A stretch of DNA of 33,142 nucleotides, taken from the NCBI GenBank assembly GCA_017860135.1, contig JAFNAG010000008.1, positions 1 through 33,142 on the forward strand, given 5' to 3'. Below the pieces are notes generated by a model. It did no database searches. It had not been told where the DNA came from and worked only from the letters and a program-made list of their open reading frames with translations. The stretch's first letter is position 1. Every line of letters starts with the position of its first letter. Positions 24,337 through 32,782 of the stretch are shown here, in pieces. This stretch comes from Acidobacteriota bacterium (lineage in GTDB: Bacteria > Acidobacteriota > UBA6911). A program made the position numbers and the translations under genes.

Positions 24337-25284
24337 TCAGGATGCGCCGAGAATCCAGCCTGCAAACCTGCGAATGCCTGCCTCGATCGGAATGACGGGG
24401 CGGTAGCCGATCAGCCGGCGGGCTTTTTCGATGTCGGCATATGTGACCAGCATGTCTCCGGGCTGCGGCGGAAGAAACCGGCGCCGCGCTTTTTTCCCCA
24501 AAGCCTGCTCGAGATGCGCGATCAGATCCAGCAACGTGGTCGTCCGGGATTCACCGAGATTGATGATTTCAAATCGAGGATTGACCCTCAGGGCGGCGAT
24601 GATGCCGCTGACGATGTCGTCTACAAAAGTGTAGTCCCTGCGCGACGTGCCGTCGCCGAATACGGGGATTTCCTTTTCCTCCAGGATATGGCGGGCGAAC
24701 TTGTGGATGGCCATTTCGGGCCTCTGGCGCGGGCCGTAGACGGTGAAAAAGCGCAGGCACGAGATGTGCAGCGAGTGGTTCACCGCGTACGTGTGGCACA
24801 GCAGCTCACCGGCTCGCTTGGTGGCGGCATACGGAGAGATCGGGCAGTCCACCGGATCCGTCTCGGAATACGGCACCCGCTCACTGCCGCCATAAACGGA
24901 GGAAGAGGAACCGAAGAGAAAGCTCTCGGGCCGGTATTCCCGGGCCATCTCCAGAAGATTGACCGTGCCGGTGACATTGACGTTCGCATACAAGGCCGGA
25001 TTCTCCAGGGAGGGCCTCACCCCGGCCCATGCGGCCAGGTGGACCACGGCCTGCGGGCGCGTTTCCTCGAAAGCTTGGCGCAAACGCCGGTCATCCAGAA
25101 TATCGGCCTCGTACAGGCGTAACGGCCCCCTCTGCTGCAGGTCGCGGACATTTTGCCTCTTCAAAACAGGATCGTAGAAGCTGTTGAAATTGTCCAGGAT
25201 CGAGACCTCGCAGTTCTCATCCTGCAGCCTCGCCGCAAGGTGATATCCTATGAATCCGGCACCGCCTGTGACCAGTACGCGCAT
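24337..25284 (-). CDS. NAD-dependent sugar-nucleotide epimerase (UDP-glucuronate 4-epimerase-like)
   Basis: A 315-aa extended short-chain dehydrogenase. The NAD motif is GGAGFIG at 7-13; the catalytic residues are the Ser in GSSSSVYG (126-132) and Y152/K156 in YAATKRAGE. LRFFTVYGPRQRPEMAIHKF and FGDGTSRRDYTFVDDIVSGI are typical of UDP-glucuronate 4-epimerases and close relatives; UDP-GlcNAc or UDP-Glc epimerase is the main alternative. The ATG at 25284 is chosen because GGGAGG sits just upstream and the NAD motif is then at the N-terminus. The context (glycosyltransferase, methyltransferase) fits supply of an activated sugar for a surface glycan. Confidence 0.88.
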   Translation of the reverse strand: MRVLVTGGAGFIGYHLAARLQDENCEVSILDNFNSFYDPVLKRQNVRDLQQRGPLRLYEADILDDRRLRQAFEETRPQAVVHLAAWAGVRPSLENPALYANVNVTGTVNLLEMAREYRPESFLFGSSSSVYGGSERVPYSETDPVDCPISPYAATKRAGELLCHTYAVNHSLHISCLRFFTVYGPRQRPEMAIHKFARHILEEKEIPVFGDGTSRRDYTFVDDIVSGIIAALRVNPRFEIINLGESRTTTLLDLIAHLEQALGKKARRRFLPPQPGDMLVTYADIEKARRLIGYRPVIPIEAGIRRFAGWILGAS

Positions 25285-25537
25285 GGATCCCTCCCGTTCC
25301 ATTCCGCCGGACAATCTTCGTGCCGGCTGTGGCTTGCAACCCCTGTCGCCGGCCCCGCCGCCGGTAGGGAAGGACACAGACTAGTACACAATTCCCCAAA
25401 TGCGATCACGTATTTTCGAGGGCGCGGAAAGACACCGGCTTCGAACGCTGCCGGGATTTCCCTGCCAGCGTCCCGAACAACATGTCAGCGTATTTCAGAA
25501 TCCCAGCAGCCGGCGGCAAAGAGCGCGTGAAGCGGGT

Positions 25538-25565
25538 TTGGCGGCAAAAGGGCCTGTGCTATGAT
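25538..25565 (+). promoter_or_regulatory. Candidate sigma-70 promoter of coaE (possibly leaderless)
   Basis: A -35 TTGGCG at 25538-25543 (4 of 6 match) and, 16 bp on, an extended -10 TGC-TATGAT ending at 25565. Transcription would start near 25572, one or two bases before the coaE ATG at 25574. No Shine-Dalgarno sequence is present and an in-frame TAG at 25565-25567 rules out an upstream start. Confidence 0.5.
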
Positions 25566-25573
25566 AGCGCGCT

Positions 25574-26209
25574 ATGTTGCACGTCGGCCTGACAGGGAAT
25601 ATAGCTTCCGGTAAGAGCCATGCGTCGGGAGTGTTTGCCGAACTGGGCGCCCATGTCATCGATGCAGATATCATCGCACACGAACTGTTTTTGCCGGGCA
25701 CGCCGACCTACGCCAAAGTCGCGCAGGCATTCGGACCCGAAGTGCTTGCGCCCGATCGGACAATCGACCGGAAAATCCTCGGCGACATCATCTTCCACGA
25801 CAAGGAAAAGCGCTTGCTGCTCAACGCGCTGGTCCACCCTGACGTGCGCGCGGAACTGATGCGCCGCGCATTCGCGCTGGAGAAACTGCCGTTCGACGGG
25901 ATCCTGATCATTGATGCGGCGCTCATGGTGGAATCAGGCTTCTACAAAATGATGGACCGACTCATCGTGGTGCGGTGCGACCCGGACCTGCAGCTTGCAC
26001 GTATCATGAACCGCGGCGCCATCAGCGCGGCAGAGGCCCGGCTCCGCATCAGTGCGCAGCTGCCGGTCGAAGATAAAATCCGTATCGCGCATTACGTAAT
26101 CGACACCTCCGGAACCTATGCACGCACCAGGGAGCAGATTGAGAAGATCTACAGGGAACTGATTCAAGAACTGCAGAGGCAGAGACACCCGGATGCACCG
26201 GGAGCGTAA
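25574..26209 (+). CDS. coaE: Dephospho-CoA kinase
   Basis: A 211-aa enzyme catalysing the last step of coenzyme A synthesis, phosphorylation of the 3'-hydroxyl of dephospho-CoA. The Walker A motif is GNIASGKS at 8-15, followed by HVIDADIIAHE, the substrate-binding Asp motif. The helical lid follows (LVHPDVRAELMRRA), then IIDAALMVESG and RISAQLPVEDKIRIAHYVID, a strongly conserved family motif. Length is normal. The gene is divergent from the epimerase with a 289-bp gap, and transcript initiation appears to lie almost at the start codon. Nothing indicates an operon with the distant nuoL. Confidence 0.95.
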   Translation: MLHVGLTGNIASGKSHASGVFAELGAHVIDADIIAHELFLPGTPTYAKVAQAFGPEVLAPDRTIDRKILGDIIFHDKEKRLLLNALVHPDVRAELMRRAFALEKLPFDGILIIDAALMVESGFYKMMDRLIVVRCDPDLQLARIMNRGAISAAEARLRISAQLPVEDKIRIAHYVIDTSGTYARTREQIEKIYRELIQELQRQRHPDAPGA

Positions 26210-26888
26210 GAACAGGGATTCTCAGTAATAATGAAGATGCGTTTTTAAGGACGCGGCGGAACCCGCACCCGGGAATCCCGACGGAATCCGCAGGCGGTTT
26301 CTTGCTGTGTCCGTCCTGAGTCCCGTGAGGGTGATTCTGCGCCGGGCGGCGCCGGCTTTGCATTACAGTTCCCGTCACCGCCTCTCTGTGCTACTCACAT
26401 GAAAATCGTTGCCAAAAAGGGGAGGATTTATTTCAGCACCATGGGAAAACGGCGTCGGTATCGGCAACGGGATCGCAATCGCTATCGCGAGTTGTGCACA
26501 ATCGGGCTCCTCTGCATTGATGCCGGCGGGGCAGTGATGCCGACGTCGATTCCGAGAGCGATTGCGATTCCGACACTGATTCCGATAGTGCCATTTCCAG
26601 GAGCAGTCGCTTGGCCTGGTTGCGGCCATCGGCTGCTCCGTGCAGCCGGGAATCATACCGGAGGGGAATTCCGGAAGGGCATTTTCGTTGACATGCCGGG
26701 CAAGCTGTGTTACTAAGTCACCTCTTATTGACTGTGCTAGTTTACTTTAGGGTCATTCGGTGCGAGATCGGCCAGAGCGGATGATCCGGGGCCCGCTCCG
26801 ATGAAACAGGAAGCGCCCGACAGGGCGTGCAGTCCAAATCCACAGGGAATTGAAGGAAACCAGAACCTCCAAGACTAAGTAGGAATTT
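26210..26888. other. 679-bp intergenic region dominated by repeats
   Basis: It lies between coaE and nuoL, with no credible gene. The frame over 26399-26716 translates to Arg/Tyr and Ile/Pro alternations produced by 6-bp iterations and is not considered coding. The imperfect inverted repeat at 26443-26600 occupies the middle. The last 130 bp probably hold the nuoL promoter, but no clear hexamer pair was found. Confidence 0.5.
26443..26600. repeat. Hexanucleotide-iterated imperfect inverted repeat
   Basis: Left arm 26443-26492 is built of iterated ATCG-type units; the right arm, about 26545-26600, is roughly its reverse complement. The longest perfect match is ATCGCAATCGCT at 26472-26483 against AGCGATTGCGAT at 26557-26568. 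About 60 bp separate the arms. The structure could fold into a long stem in RNA or single-stranded DNA. Arrays of this GATTCC/GATAGC style are found between genes of several environmental phyla. Confidence 0.55.
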
Positions 26889-28946
26889 ATGCTTCCGTAT
26901 TTATGGCTAGTTCCAATTCTGCCGCTGGCCGGCAGCGCGATCATCGGAATCACGGGATTGGTCACTTTGAGGGCCACGGGAAAGAAACCGGGGAAGAAGC
27001 TCGTGTCCCTGATTGCGCTGCTTTCCGTCGGGTTGGCCTTCCTGGTCTCGTTGTCTGCCGTAGTCCAGCTCTTCGTTCTGGATGGCGAAGAGCTGTTCAC
27101 GACCGATCTCTTTACCTGGATGCGGGCCGGCGCGCTCCCACTTTCGGACGGCGGACTCGCCGGATTTGAGGTGCCGTGGGGGCTGCAGCTCGACCCGCTC
27201 TCGGCGGTGATGATCCTGGTAGTGTCGGGTGTGGGCTTCCTGATCCACATCTACTCCACCGGATACATGTGGGACGACAGCGGGTACTACCGCTTTTTTG
27301 CATACATGAACCTCTTCATGTTCGCCATGTTGACGCTCGTCCTGGCGAATAATTTCCTGATGATGTTCGTGGGGTGGGAAGGGGTGGGGTTGTGCTCGTA
27401 CCTGCTCATCGGATTCTATTTTGACAAGAAGTCCGCGGGAGACGCGGGCAAAAAGGCGTTTGTCGTGAACCGGATCGGCGACGCGGGATTCATCCTGGGC
27501 ATGATGCTGATATTCGTGCATTTCGGTTCTCTGCGCTTCGAGGAGGTCTTCCAGAGGGCCGCCGGGATGCCGGTGCAGGAGGGTTACGGATTTCTGTTCT
27601 GGGCTACTCTGTGCTTTTTCATCGGTGCCACCGGCAAGAGCGCGCAGATTCCGCTTTTCGTGTGGCTCCCCGACGCGATGGAAGGCCCGACGCCGGTCAG
27701 CGCACTGATCCACGCGGCCACCATGGTCACGGCGGGGGTCTACATGGTGGCGCGCTGCAATGCGCTTTTCAGCCGCGCCCCGGAAACCATGGCGATTGTC
27801 GCCGTGATCGGGGGGATTACCGCGATCTTCGCCGCGACGATCGGCATCGCGCAGAACGACATCAAACGTGTCCTCGCCTATTCCACCGTCAGCCAGATCG
27901 GGTATATGGTTGCCGCACTTGGCGTCAGCGCATTTGTCGGCGGCATCTTCCACCTGATGACTCACGCGTTTTTCAAAGCCCTCCTGTTCCTCGGGTCCGG
28001 TTCGGTCATCATGGCGATGCACCATGAGCAGGACATGCGCAAAATGGGCGGGCTCCGAAAATACCTGCCCTGGACCTACTGGACCATGCTGATCGGCACC
28101 CTGACGATTGCGGGCGTGCCCGGGCTCGCTGGGTTTTTCAGTAAGGACGAAATCCTCTGGCGCGCATGGAGCAACGGCCACCCCTTCATCTGGCTGCTGC
28201 TCTGGCTAGGCGCCGGACTGACCGCGTTTTACATGTTCCGTCTCATTTTCATGACCTTCTGGGGAACGGAACGGATGGATGAACACACCCGGCATCATAT
28301 CCATGAATCGCCGCGCAGAGTCATCTACCCGCTGGCGGCGTTGGCCGTGTTCTCAGTGATCGGCGGGTATGTGGGCCTTCCGGCATGGACCGGAGTCGCA
28401 AACAGATTCGAGCACTTCCTCGAGCCGGTGCTGCGGCTCCCCGAGGCGCCGCATGAAACCGCGGCCCATGCCACAAGCGTAGAGTTTCTTTTTACATGTC
28501 TGTCCGTGCTGGTTGCGCTGACCGGCATCTTTATCGCCTACCGTCTCTACGTCGTGAATCCGGCGATTCCAGGGCGCGTCGCCGCCAGATTCCGCGGGCT
28601 GTACGAGCTGGTGTATCACAAGTATTTTGTAGACGAGCTGTACGATGCCGTGTTCGTGAACCGAACGAAGGACCTCGGCAATGCCTGCTTCTTCGTCGAC
28701 TCGAAGTTCGTGGATGGCGCAGTCAACGGCACAGCCGCCACCACGCGGGGAACTGCGACGGTTTCGCGGATCTTCGACAAGTATATCGTCGACGGGCTGG
28801 TGAACCTTGTGGGATGGATCAACATGGGCCTGAACCGGCTCGCCACCGCCATCCAGACCGGCCTGGTGCAAAGCTACGCCCTGGGCGCGATTTTCGGTAT
28901 TCTTGTCATTCTGCTGATCTACTACAACGAGATTTTCCGGTTTTGA
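26889..28946 (+). CDS. nuoL: NADH-quinone oxidoreductase subunit L
   Basis: A 685-aa antiporter-like membrane subunit of respiratory complex I with about 16 transmembrane segments. Key residues are present: E164 in FVGWEGVGLCSYLLIG, K250 in TGKSAQIPLFVWLPDAMEGP, then TPVSALIHAATMVTAGVYMV. The C-terminal lateral helix region is intact, with YHKYFVDELYDAVF and a final helix ending IYYNEIFRF. It pumps protons with NuoM, NuoN and the Nuo A/H/J/K core. A modest AGGAA lies before the ATG. nuoM follows 44 bp on, but no nuoK or nuoJ precedes it, unlike a standard nuo operon. Confidence 0.95.
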   Translation: MLPYLWLVPILPLAGSAIIGITGLVTLRATGKKPGKKLVSLIALLSVGLAFLVSLSAVVQLFVLDGEELFTTDLFTWMRAGALPLSDGGLAGFEVPWGLQLDPLSAVMILVVSGVGFLIHIYSTGYMWDDSGYYRFFAYMNLFMFAMLTLVLANNFLMMFVGWEGVGLCSYLLIGFYFDKKSAGDAGKKAFVVNRIGDAGFILGMMLIFVHFGSLRFEEVFQRAAGMPVQEGYGFLFWATLCFFIGATGKSAQIPLFVWLPDAMEGPTPVSALIHAATMVTAGVYMVARCNALFSRAPETMAIVAVIGGITAIFAATIGIAQNDIKRVLAYSTVSQIGYMVAALGVSAFVGGIFHLMTHAFFKALLFLGSGSVIMAMHHEQDMRKMGGLRKYLPWTYWTMLIGTLTIAGVPGLAGFFSKDEILWRAWSNGHPFIWLLLWLGAGLTAFYMFRLIFMTFWGTERMDEHTRHHIHESPRRVIYPLAALAVFSVIGGYVGLPAWTGVANRFEHFLEPVLRLPEAPHETAAHATSVEFLFTCLSVLVALTGIFIAYRLYVVNPAIPGRVAARFRGLYELVYHKYFVDELYDAVFVNRTKDLGNACFFVDSKFVDGAVNGTAATTRGTATVSRIFDKYIVDGLVNLVGWINMGLNRLATAIQTGLVQSYALGAIFGILVILLIYYNEIFRF

Positions 28947-28990
28947 GAGTGGGGGTCGACCGGCCTCCCGCAGCTGAGGAGTACTGAACG

Positions 28991-30568
28991 ATGGACTTTT
29001 TCATGAACAACATCCTGAACATAGTGTGCTATCTGCCCCTGGCCGGCATGATAGTGATTATGTTCATCCGGCGGGAGAACGTCCTGGCGATCAAGTGGAC
29101 CGCCAACATCGCGGCACTTCTGGGCTTTCTGGTGTCGATCCCCCTGATCACATCCTTCAATGACCCGAAATACATCGATGCGGCCTCCAGGTTCCGGTTC
29201 ATCTATGAGGTCCCCTGGATCCCGCTGATCGGGGCCAACTACAAACTGGGAGTCGATGGCATCAGCATGCTGCTCGTTCTCCTCACGACGCTCCTCGGCA
29301 CCATCGCCGTGCTTTCCTCGTGGAAGGCCATTTCGGAGCGCGTCAAGGAGTACTACGCGTTCATGCTTCTCCTGCAGACGGGCATGATCGGGGTGTTCAT
29401 CTCGCTCGACTTCCTGGTTTTCTACGTTTTCTGGGAAGTAATGCTGGTCCCGATGTACTTCCTCATCGGTGTGTGGGGTGGCCCGCGGAAACTCTACGCG
29501 GCCATCAAATTCTTCCTCTACACGCTGGCCGGGTCCGTACTCATGCTGGTCGGGATTCTGGCCATCTACTTCTACCAGTACAACACCACCGGCGTGTATT
29601 CCTTCGATATTCTCCAGTTCCAGAAACTGGGATTCCCCACCGATATCCAGTACTGGGTGTTCCTGGCTTTCTTCGTCGGGTTCGCCATCAAGGTGCCGAT
29701 GTTCCCGTTCCACACCTGGTTGCCCGATGCGCACGTCGAGGCTCCCACTGCCGGATCGGTGATCCTGGCCGGCGTGCTCCTGAAAATGGGAACATACGGG
29801 TTCGTCCGCTTCTCCCTCCCCATGTTCCCCTGGGCGACAATGCACTTCCTCAAACCCATGCTGATCCTCTGCCTGATCGGCATCATATACGGCGCGCTGG
29901 TCGCCATGATGCAGAAGGACATGAAGTCGCTGGTCGCGTACTCCTCCGTCAGCCACCTCGGCTTCGTTATGCTGGGAGTGTTCGCCGCCACGCCGGTTGC
30001 GCTGCAGGGCGGCGTCCTGCAGATGGTCAACCATGGGATTTCCACCGGCGCCCTGTTCTTGATCGTCGGGATCATCTACGAGCGGCGCCACACACGGCTG
30101 ATATCGGAATACGGCGGATTGAGCCATATCATGCCCGTCTACGCGACGGTGTTTCTCATCATGACTTTGAGCTCGATCGGCATGCCCGGATTGAACGGCT
30201 TCATCGGCGAATTCTTCATCCTGCAGGGGACGTTCGCCGCGCCGGGCCTCTGGCCTTACGCCGCCCTGGCCGTGCTCGGTATCGTGCTGGGCGCCGCCTA
30301 CATGCTCTGGCTCTATCAGCGCGTCATGTTCGGCAAGCTGGAAAATCCCTTGAACAAGGTGCTGCCCGATCTGAATTTCCGAGAGCTGGTCACTTTCGTA
30401 CCGCTGATCATCCTGGCATTCTGGATCGGGATCTATCCCAGTTTTTTCACCAAATACCTGGATGAGCCGGTCAACGCCATCGTGACCCGGGTGCGGAGCG
30501 ACTATTTCATCAACCAGGCCAAAGCCCCGGCGCTGCCATCGACACAAAGGAGCCCCGAAGCAAGATAG
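28991..30568 (+). CDS. nuoM: NADH-quinone oxidoreductase subunit M
   Basis: A 525-aa antiporter-like subunit with about 14 transmembrane helices. The proton-channel residues are visible: E149 in FWEVMLVPMYFLIGVWGG and K234 in IKVPMFPFHTWLPDAHVEAP, followed by TAGSVILAGVLLKMGTYGFV and MQKDMKSLVAYSSVSHLGFV. Late motifs PGLNGFIGEFFILQG and AAYMLWLYQRVMFG are typical of NuoM. GAGGAG lies 9 bp before the ATG. It is the second gene of a two-gene unit with nuoL; no nuoN follows, the next gene being an FKBP isomerase 200 bp on. Confidence 0.95.
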   Translation: MDFFMNNILNIVCYLPLAGMIVIMFIRRENVLAIKWTANIAALLGFLVSIPLITSFNDPKYIDAASRFRFIYEVPWIPLIGANYKLGVDGISMLLVLLTTLLGTIAVLSSWKAISERVKEYYAFMLLLQTGMIGVFISLDFLVFYVFWEVMLVPMYFLIGVWGGPRKLYAAIKFFLYTLAGSVLMLVGILAIYFYQYNTTGVYSFDILQFQKLGFPTDIQYWVFLAFFVGFAIKVPMFPFHTWLPDAHVEAPTAGSVILAGVLLKMGTYGFVRFSLPMFPWATMHFLKPMLILCLIGIIYGALVAMMQKDMKSLVAYSSVSHLGFVMLGVFAATPVALQGGVLQMVNHGISTGALFLIVGIIYERRHTRLISEYGGLSHIMPVYATVFLIMTLSSIGMPGLNGFIGEFFILQGTFAAPGLWPYAALAVLGIVLGAAYMLWLYQRVMFGKLENPLNKVLPDLNFRELVTFVPLIILAFWIGIYPSFFTKYLDEPVNAIVTRVRSDYFINQAKAPALPSTQRSPEAR

Positions 30569-30768
30569 CGCGCATCGGGGGACGTGGCGCGGAACGGCTC
30601 CCGGGAGTCGATCGTCAAGGCGGCATCTGTTTCCCGCATGTAACCCGGGGCTCCGTCACAAAGTACGGCCATCACAGTTACTCGCTGGCAGCCGCTTCGC
30701 AGGAAGATCCGTGATTTCTTTCGTTCCGCTCTAGATCTGAGTTTGGAGAAACAGTCAGGAGAAAAGAC

Positions 30769-31197
30769 ATGACACCAAGGGCAATTCTACTTTTCACCTT
30801 CATCCTGGTCACGCTGGCTGCACCGGGATTCAACCAGGAGAAAATGGTGACCACCAAATCGGGGTTGAAGTATACCGACCTTCAGGTCGGCACAGGCGAA
30901 GAAGCCAAGAAGGGAATGACCGTCCTCGTGAACTACACGGGTTGGCTGTATCAAAACGGGAAGCGCGGGGCACAGTTCGACAGTTCCGTCGGCCGCAAGC
31001 CATTTCAGTTCAAAATCGGCAATGGCGACGTAATCAAAGGCTGGGACGATGGGGTGCCCGGAATGAAAGTCGGCGGAAAACGCGAGCTGATCATTCCGGG
31101 AAACCTGGCCTATGGATCCCAAGGCTACCCGGGGGTGATTCCTCCTAATGCGACCTTGAATTTCGAAGTCGAGCTCGTCAGCATCGCGAAGAAGTAG
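30769..31197 (+). CDS. Exported FKBP-type peptidyl-prolyl cis-trans isomerase
   Basis: A 142-aa protein: a signal peptide at about 1-22 ([16 protein letters not shown]) and one FKBP domain. The domain shows [79 protein letters not shown] and a C-terminal [14 protein letters not shown], with the active-site aromatic and Asp residues present. It speeds proline isomerisation during folding of exported proteins, probably in the periplasm. AGGAG precedes the ATG. It is transcribed separately from nuoM judging by the 200-bp gap. Confidence 0.93.
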   Translation: MTPRAILLFTFILVTLAAPGFNQEKMVTTKSGLKYTDLQVGTGEEAKKGMTVLVNYTGWLYQNGKRGAQFDSSVGRKPFQFKIGNGDVIKGWDDGVPGMKVGGKRELIIPGNLAYGSQGYPGVIPPNATLNFEVELVSIAKK

Positions 31198-31799
31198 CTG
31201 CTTTCCTGCCGTCTCGCGAGTGAATTCATGGCTTGCGGGCCTTTGCCGGGTGCGCCCGTGTCTGGCGCCTGCCGACGGAGACACCCGGTCCGCAAATGCG
31301 CGAAGGGATAACCCGGCCCGTGTCCGCAGTGTTGCCGGTTTCTCCTATTTTTATGAAAAATAGGGCAGCGCCGGAGGGCTAGGATCCGGGAGAAATTGCA
31401 ATTCAATATCTTGAAAACCGCTTGTCACCTGCCGTGAAAAATGAGAGGATAGGGCGTAACTCGAAGCGGTCGCATCCTGAGCTGCTGCGTGCCTGGGGGG
31501 TGGCCGCCGCTGAAGCCGTCGACAGGCGGCTTTCCACGCGACAGAGCACTGCCAGGATGGAGCTGTAAGAGGTCGGACCAAGGCGGAGGAAGGGATCAGG
31601 GAAGTAACCACGCGATTGTATGACGATTTGCAACCCGGCATTACCGGCGTCAGGCCCGGCGGACACCGCGCCGATCCGTGAATGTCCGTTGGAGTCAGGC
31701 TTGCGCCGCGTCAAGACTGAATTCAACTTTCATACGCGCTTATCGTTCAGTCAGGCGGCAACTCGGTTCGCGGGGCGTCAGAATAGGGGAGCGGATATC
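31198..31799. other. 602-bp intergenic region, no gene recognised
   Basis: Between the FKBP gene and the zinc-binding unknown. Apart from the hairpin at 31344-31364 it is unremarkable. A plus frame ending at a TAA at 31567 covers about 60 codons with fairly protein-like composition (LSPAVKNERIGRNSKRSHPE) but lacks a start codon with a ribosome site, so it is not called. Confidence 0.45.
31344..31364. terminator. Palindromic hairpin downstream of the FKBP gene
   Basis: CCTATTTTT, loop ATG, AAAAATAGG: a perfect 9-bp stem with a 3-nt loop, 147 bp after the FKBP stop. The T-run lies inside the stem rather than after it, so termination is possible but not certain; it could equally be a protein-binding palindrome. 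Confidence 0.4.
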
Positions 31800-32357
31800 A
31801 TGTCCGAATGCCGACACGAATGGAAAATGGGCAATATTCAATTCGGTTTCGTTGTGTTCGAAAAGTGCTTCCAGTGCAATGGTGTGCGGACCTACTTCAC
31901 CCAAGAAGGGATTGCCATCCTCGGTGACGAATATCGTGAAGGTGACCACTTCTGGCATCGTGTGGAGAACGCCCAATCCTTCCGATTCGAACTGACCTGT
32001 TCCCGATGCGGACTGCGCGAAAACTACGACGATCTCATGGGCCTCTTCTTTTGCACAGGCTGCATGTCGGACTGCAAGGTCGAGTTTCTGCGGCAGCAGC
32101 TGGAGGCCTCACGCGCTCACCTCATCCTGGCGTGTGGATTCCTCGGCGAAAACCAAAGCAAACCGAAGCAGATAGCAACAGCCAAGCTGGAAAAGCTCGC
32201 GGCCTATTTCAACCAGCGACGCGATCCCCTGCGGGCGAGGATCGCGATTTATCCGTTCGACTTGGAAGATGGTTTTGCGCATTGCAAGGGCGAGTTCCTG
32301 CATGACGTGGGGATGCTCTCGCAGACGCCCGTCACGAGCCGACAATCCCCGTTCTGA
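31800..32357 (+). CDS. Cysteine-rich, probably zinc-binding protein of unknown function
   Basis: A 185-aa protein I do not recognise. Metal-ligand pairs dominate the first half: C4-x-H6, C23-x2-C26 (CFQCNGVR), C67-x2-C70 (CSRCGLRE) and C85-x2-C88 with C92 (CTGCMSDC), consistent with two zinc ribbons. The second half is helical, with KPKQIATAKLEKLAAYFN. The ATG at 31800 is preferred because GGGGAG lies 9 bp upstream; the frame stays open for 60 codons before it but without a ribosome site. It ends 38 bp before the first DRTGG gene, so it may be part of the same operon. A role in redox or metal handling would be inference only. Confidence 0.65.
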   Translation: MSECRHEWKMGNIQFGFVVFEKCFQCNGVRTYFTQEGIAILGDEYREGDHFWHRVENAQSFRFELTCSRCGLRENYDDLMGLFFCTGCMSDCKVEFLRQQLEASRAHLILACGFLGENQSKPKQIATAKLEKLAAYFNQRRDPLRARIAIYPFDLEDGFAHCKGEFLHDVGMLSQTPVTSRQSPF

Positions 32358-32395
32358 CTCGATGCCGATTGCACAACTCGAATAGGAGGACTGAC

Positions 32396-32731
32396 ATGAC
32401 ACTTCAGGAGCTGATCGAGAAGATTGGGCTGAAGCCGCTCAGCAAGTTCCAGGACAGGGCGGTTACCGGGGTCTATATTTCCGACATGGTCAGCGATGTC
32501 ATGGCCGGCGCCAAATCCGGCGATCTTTGGCTCACGATCCAAACTCACAAGAGCATTGTTCCCGCAGCCAATCTGGTGGACGTTGCGGCAATCATCGTCA
32601 CCGGCGGCAAAGCGGTGCCTGCAGAGACGCTGGAGATCGCGAACAAGTACGACATTGCCATCCTGTCGACGACGCTCCCCACGTTCCCGCTCGTCGGCAA
32701 GCTCTACGAGAGCGGCGTGCGTGCAAGGTGA
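32396..32731 (+). CDS. DRTGG-domain protein
   Basis: A 111-aa single-domain protein that fits the DRTGG fold: LQELIEKIGLKPLSKFQDRA, VTGVYISDMVSDVMAGAKSG, WLTIQTHKSIVPAANLVDVA, and the phosphate-loop-like IIVTGGKAVPAETLEIAN followed by YDIAILSTTLPTFPLVGKLY. DRTGG domains occur in phosphotransacetylases, CBS proteins and, as stand-alone genes, next to [FeFe]-hydrogenase or NADH-dehydrogenase-like clusters. Their ligand is probably a nucleotide. AGGAGG precedes the ATG at 32396 with good spacing. A second gene of the same kind begins 51 bp downstream. Confidence 0.8.
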   Translation: MTLQELIEKIGLKPLSKFQDRAVTGVYISDMVSDVMAGAKSGDLWLTIQTHKSIVPAANLVDVAAIIVTGGKAVPAETLEIANKYDIAILSTTLPTFPLVGKLYESGVRAR

Positions 32732-32782
32732 CCGGGCGGGGCACGTGGCGCGGATGAACCCAGGAGAGGCGGCGGCTGGATC

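Noticed and set aside
26399-26716. 105-codon open frame with Arg/Tyr and Ile/Pro alternation
   Set aside because: Translation of the hexamer-iterated inverted repeat, not a protein-like sequence.
28922-30547. 541-codon minus-strand open frame
   Set aside because: Antisense shadow of nuoM, with the His/Glu/Asp-rich composition expected opposite a membrane-protein gene.
31387-31569. About 60 codons of plus-strand open frame before the zinc-binding unknown
   Set aside because: No start codon with a ribosome site and no recognised motif; too weak to call.
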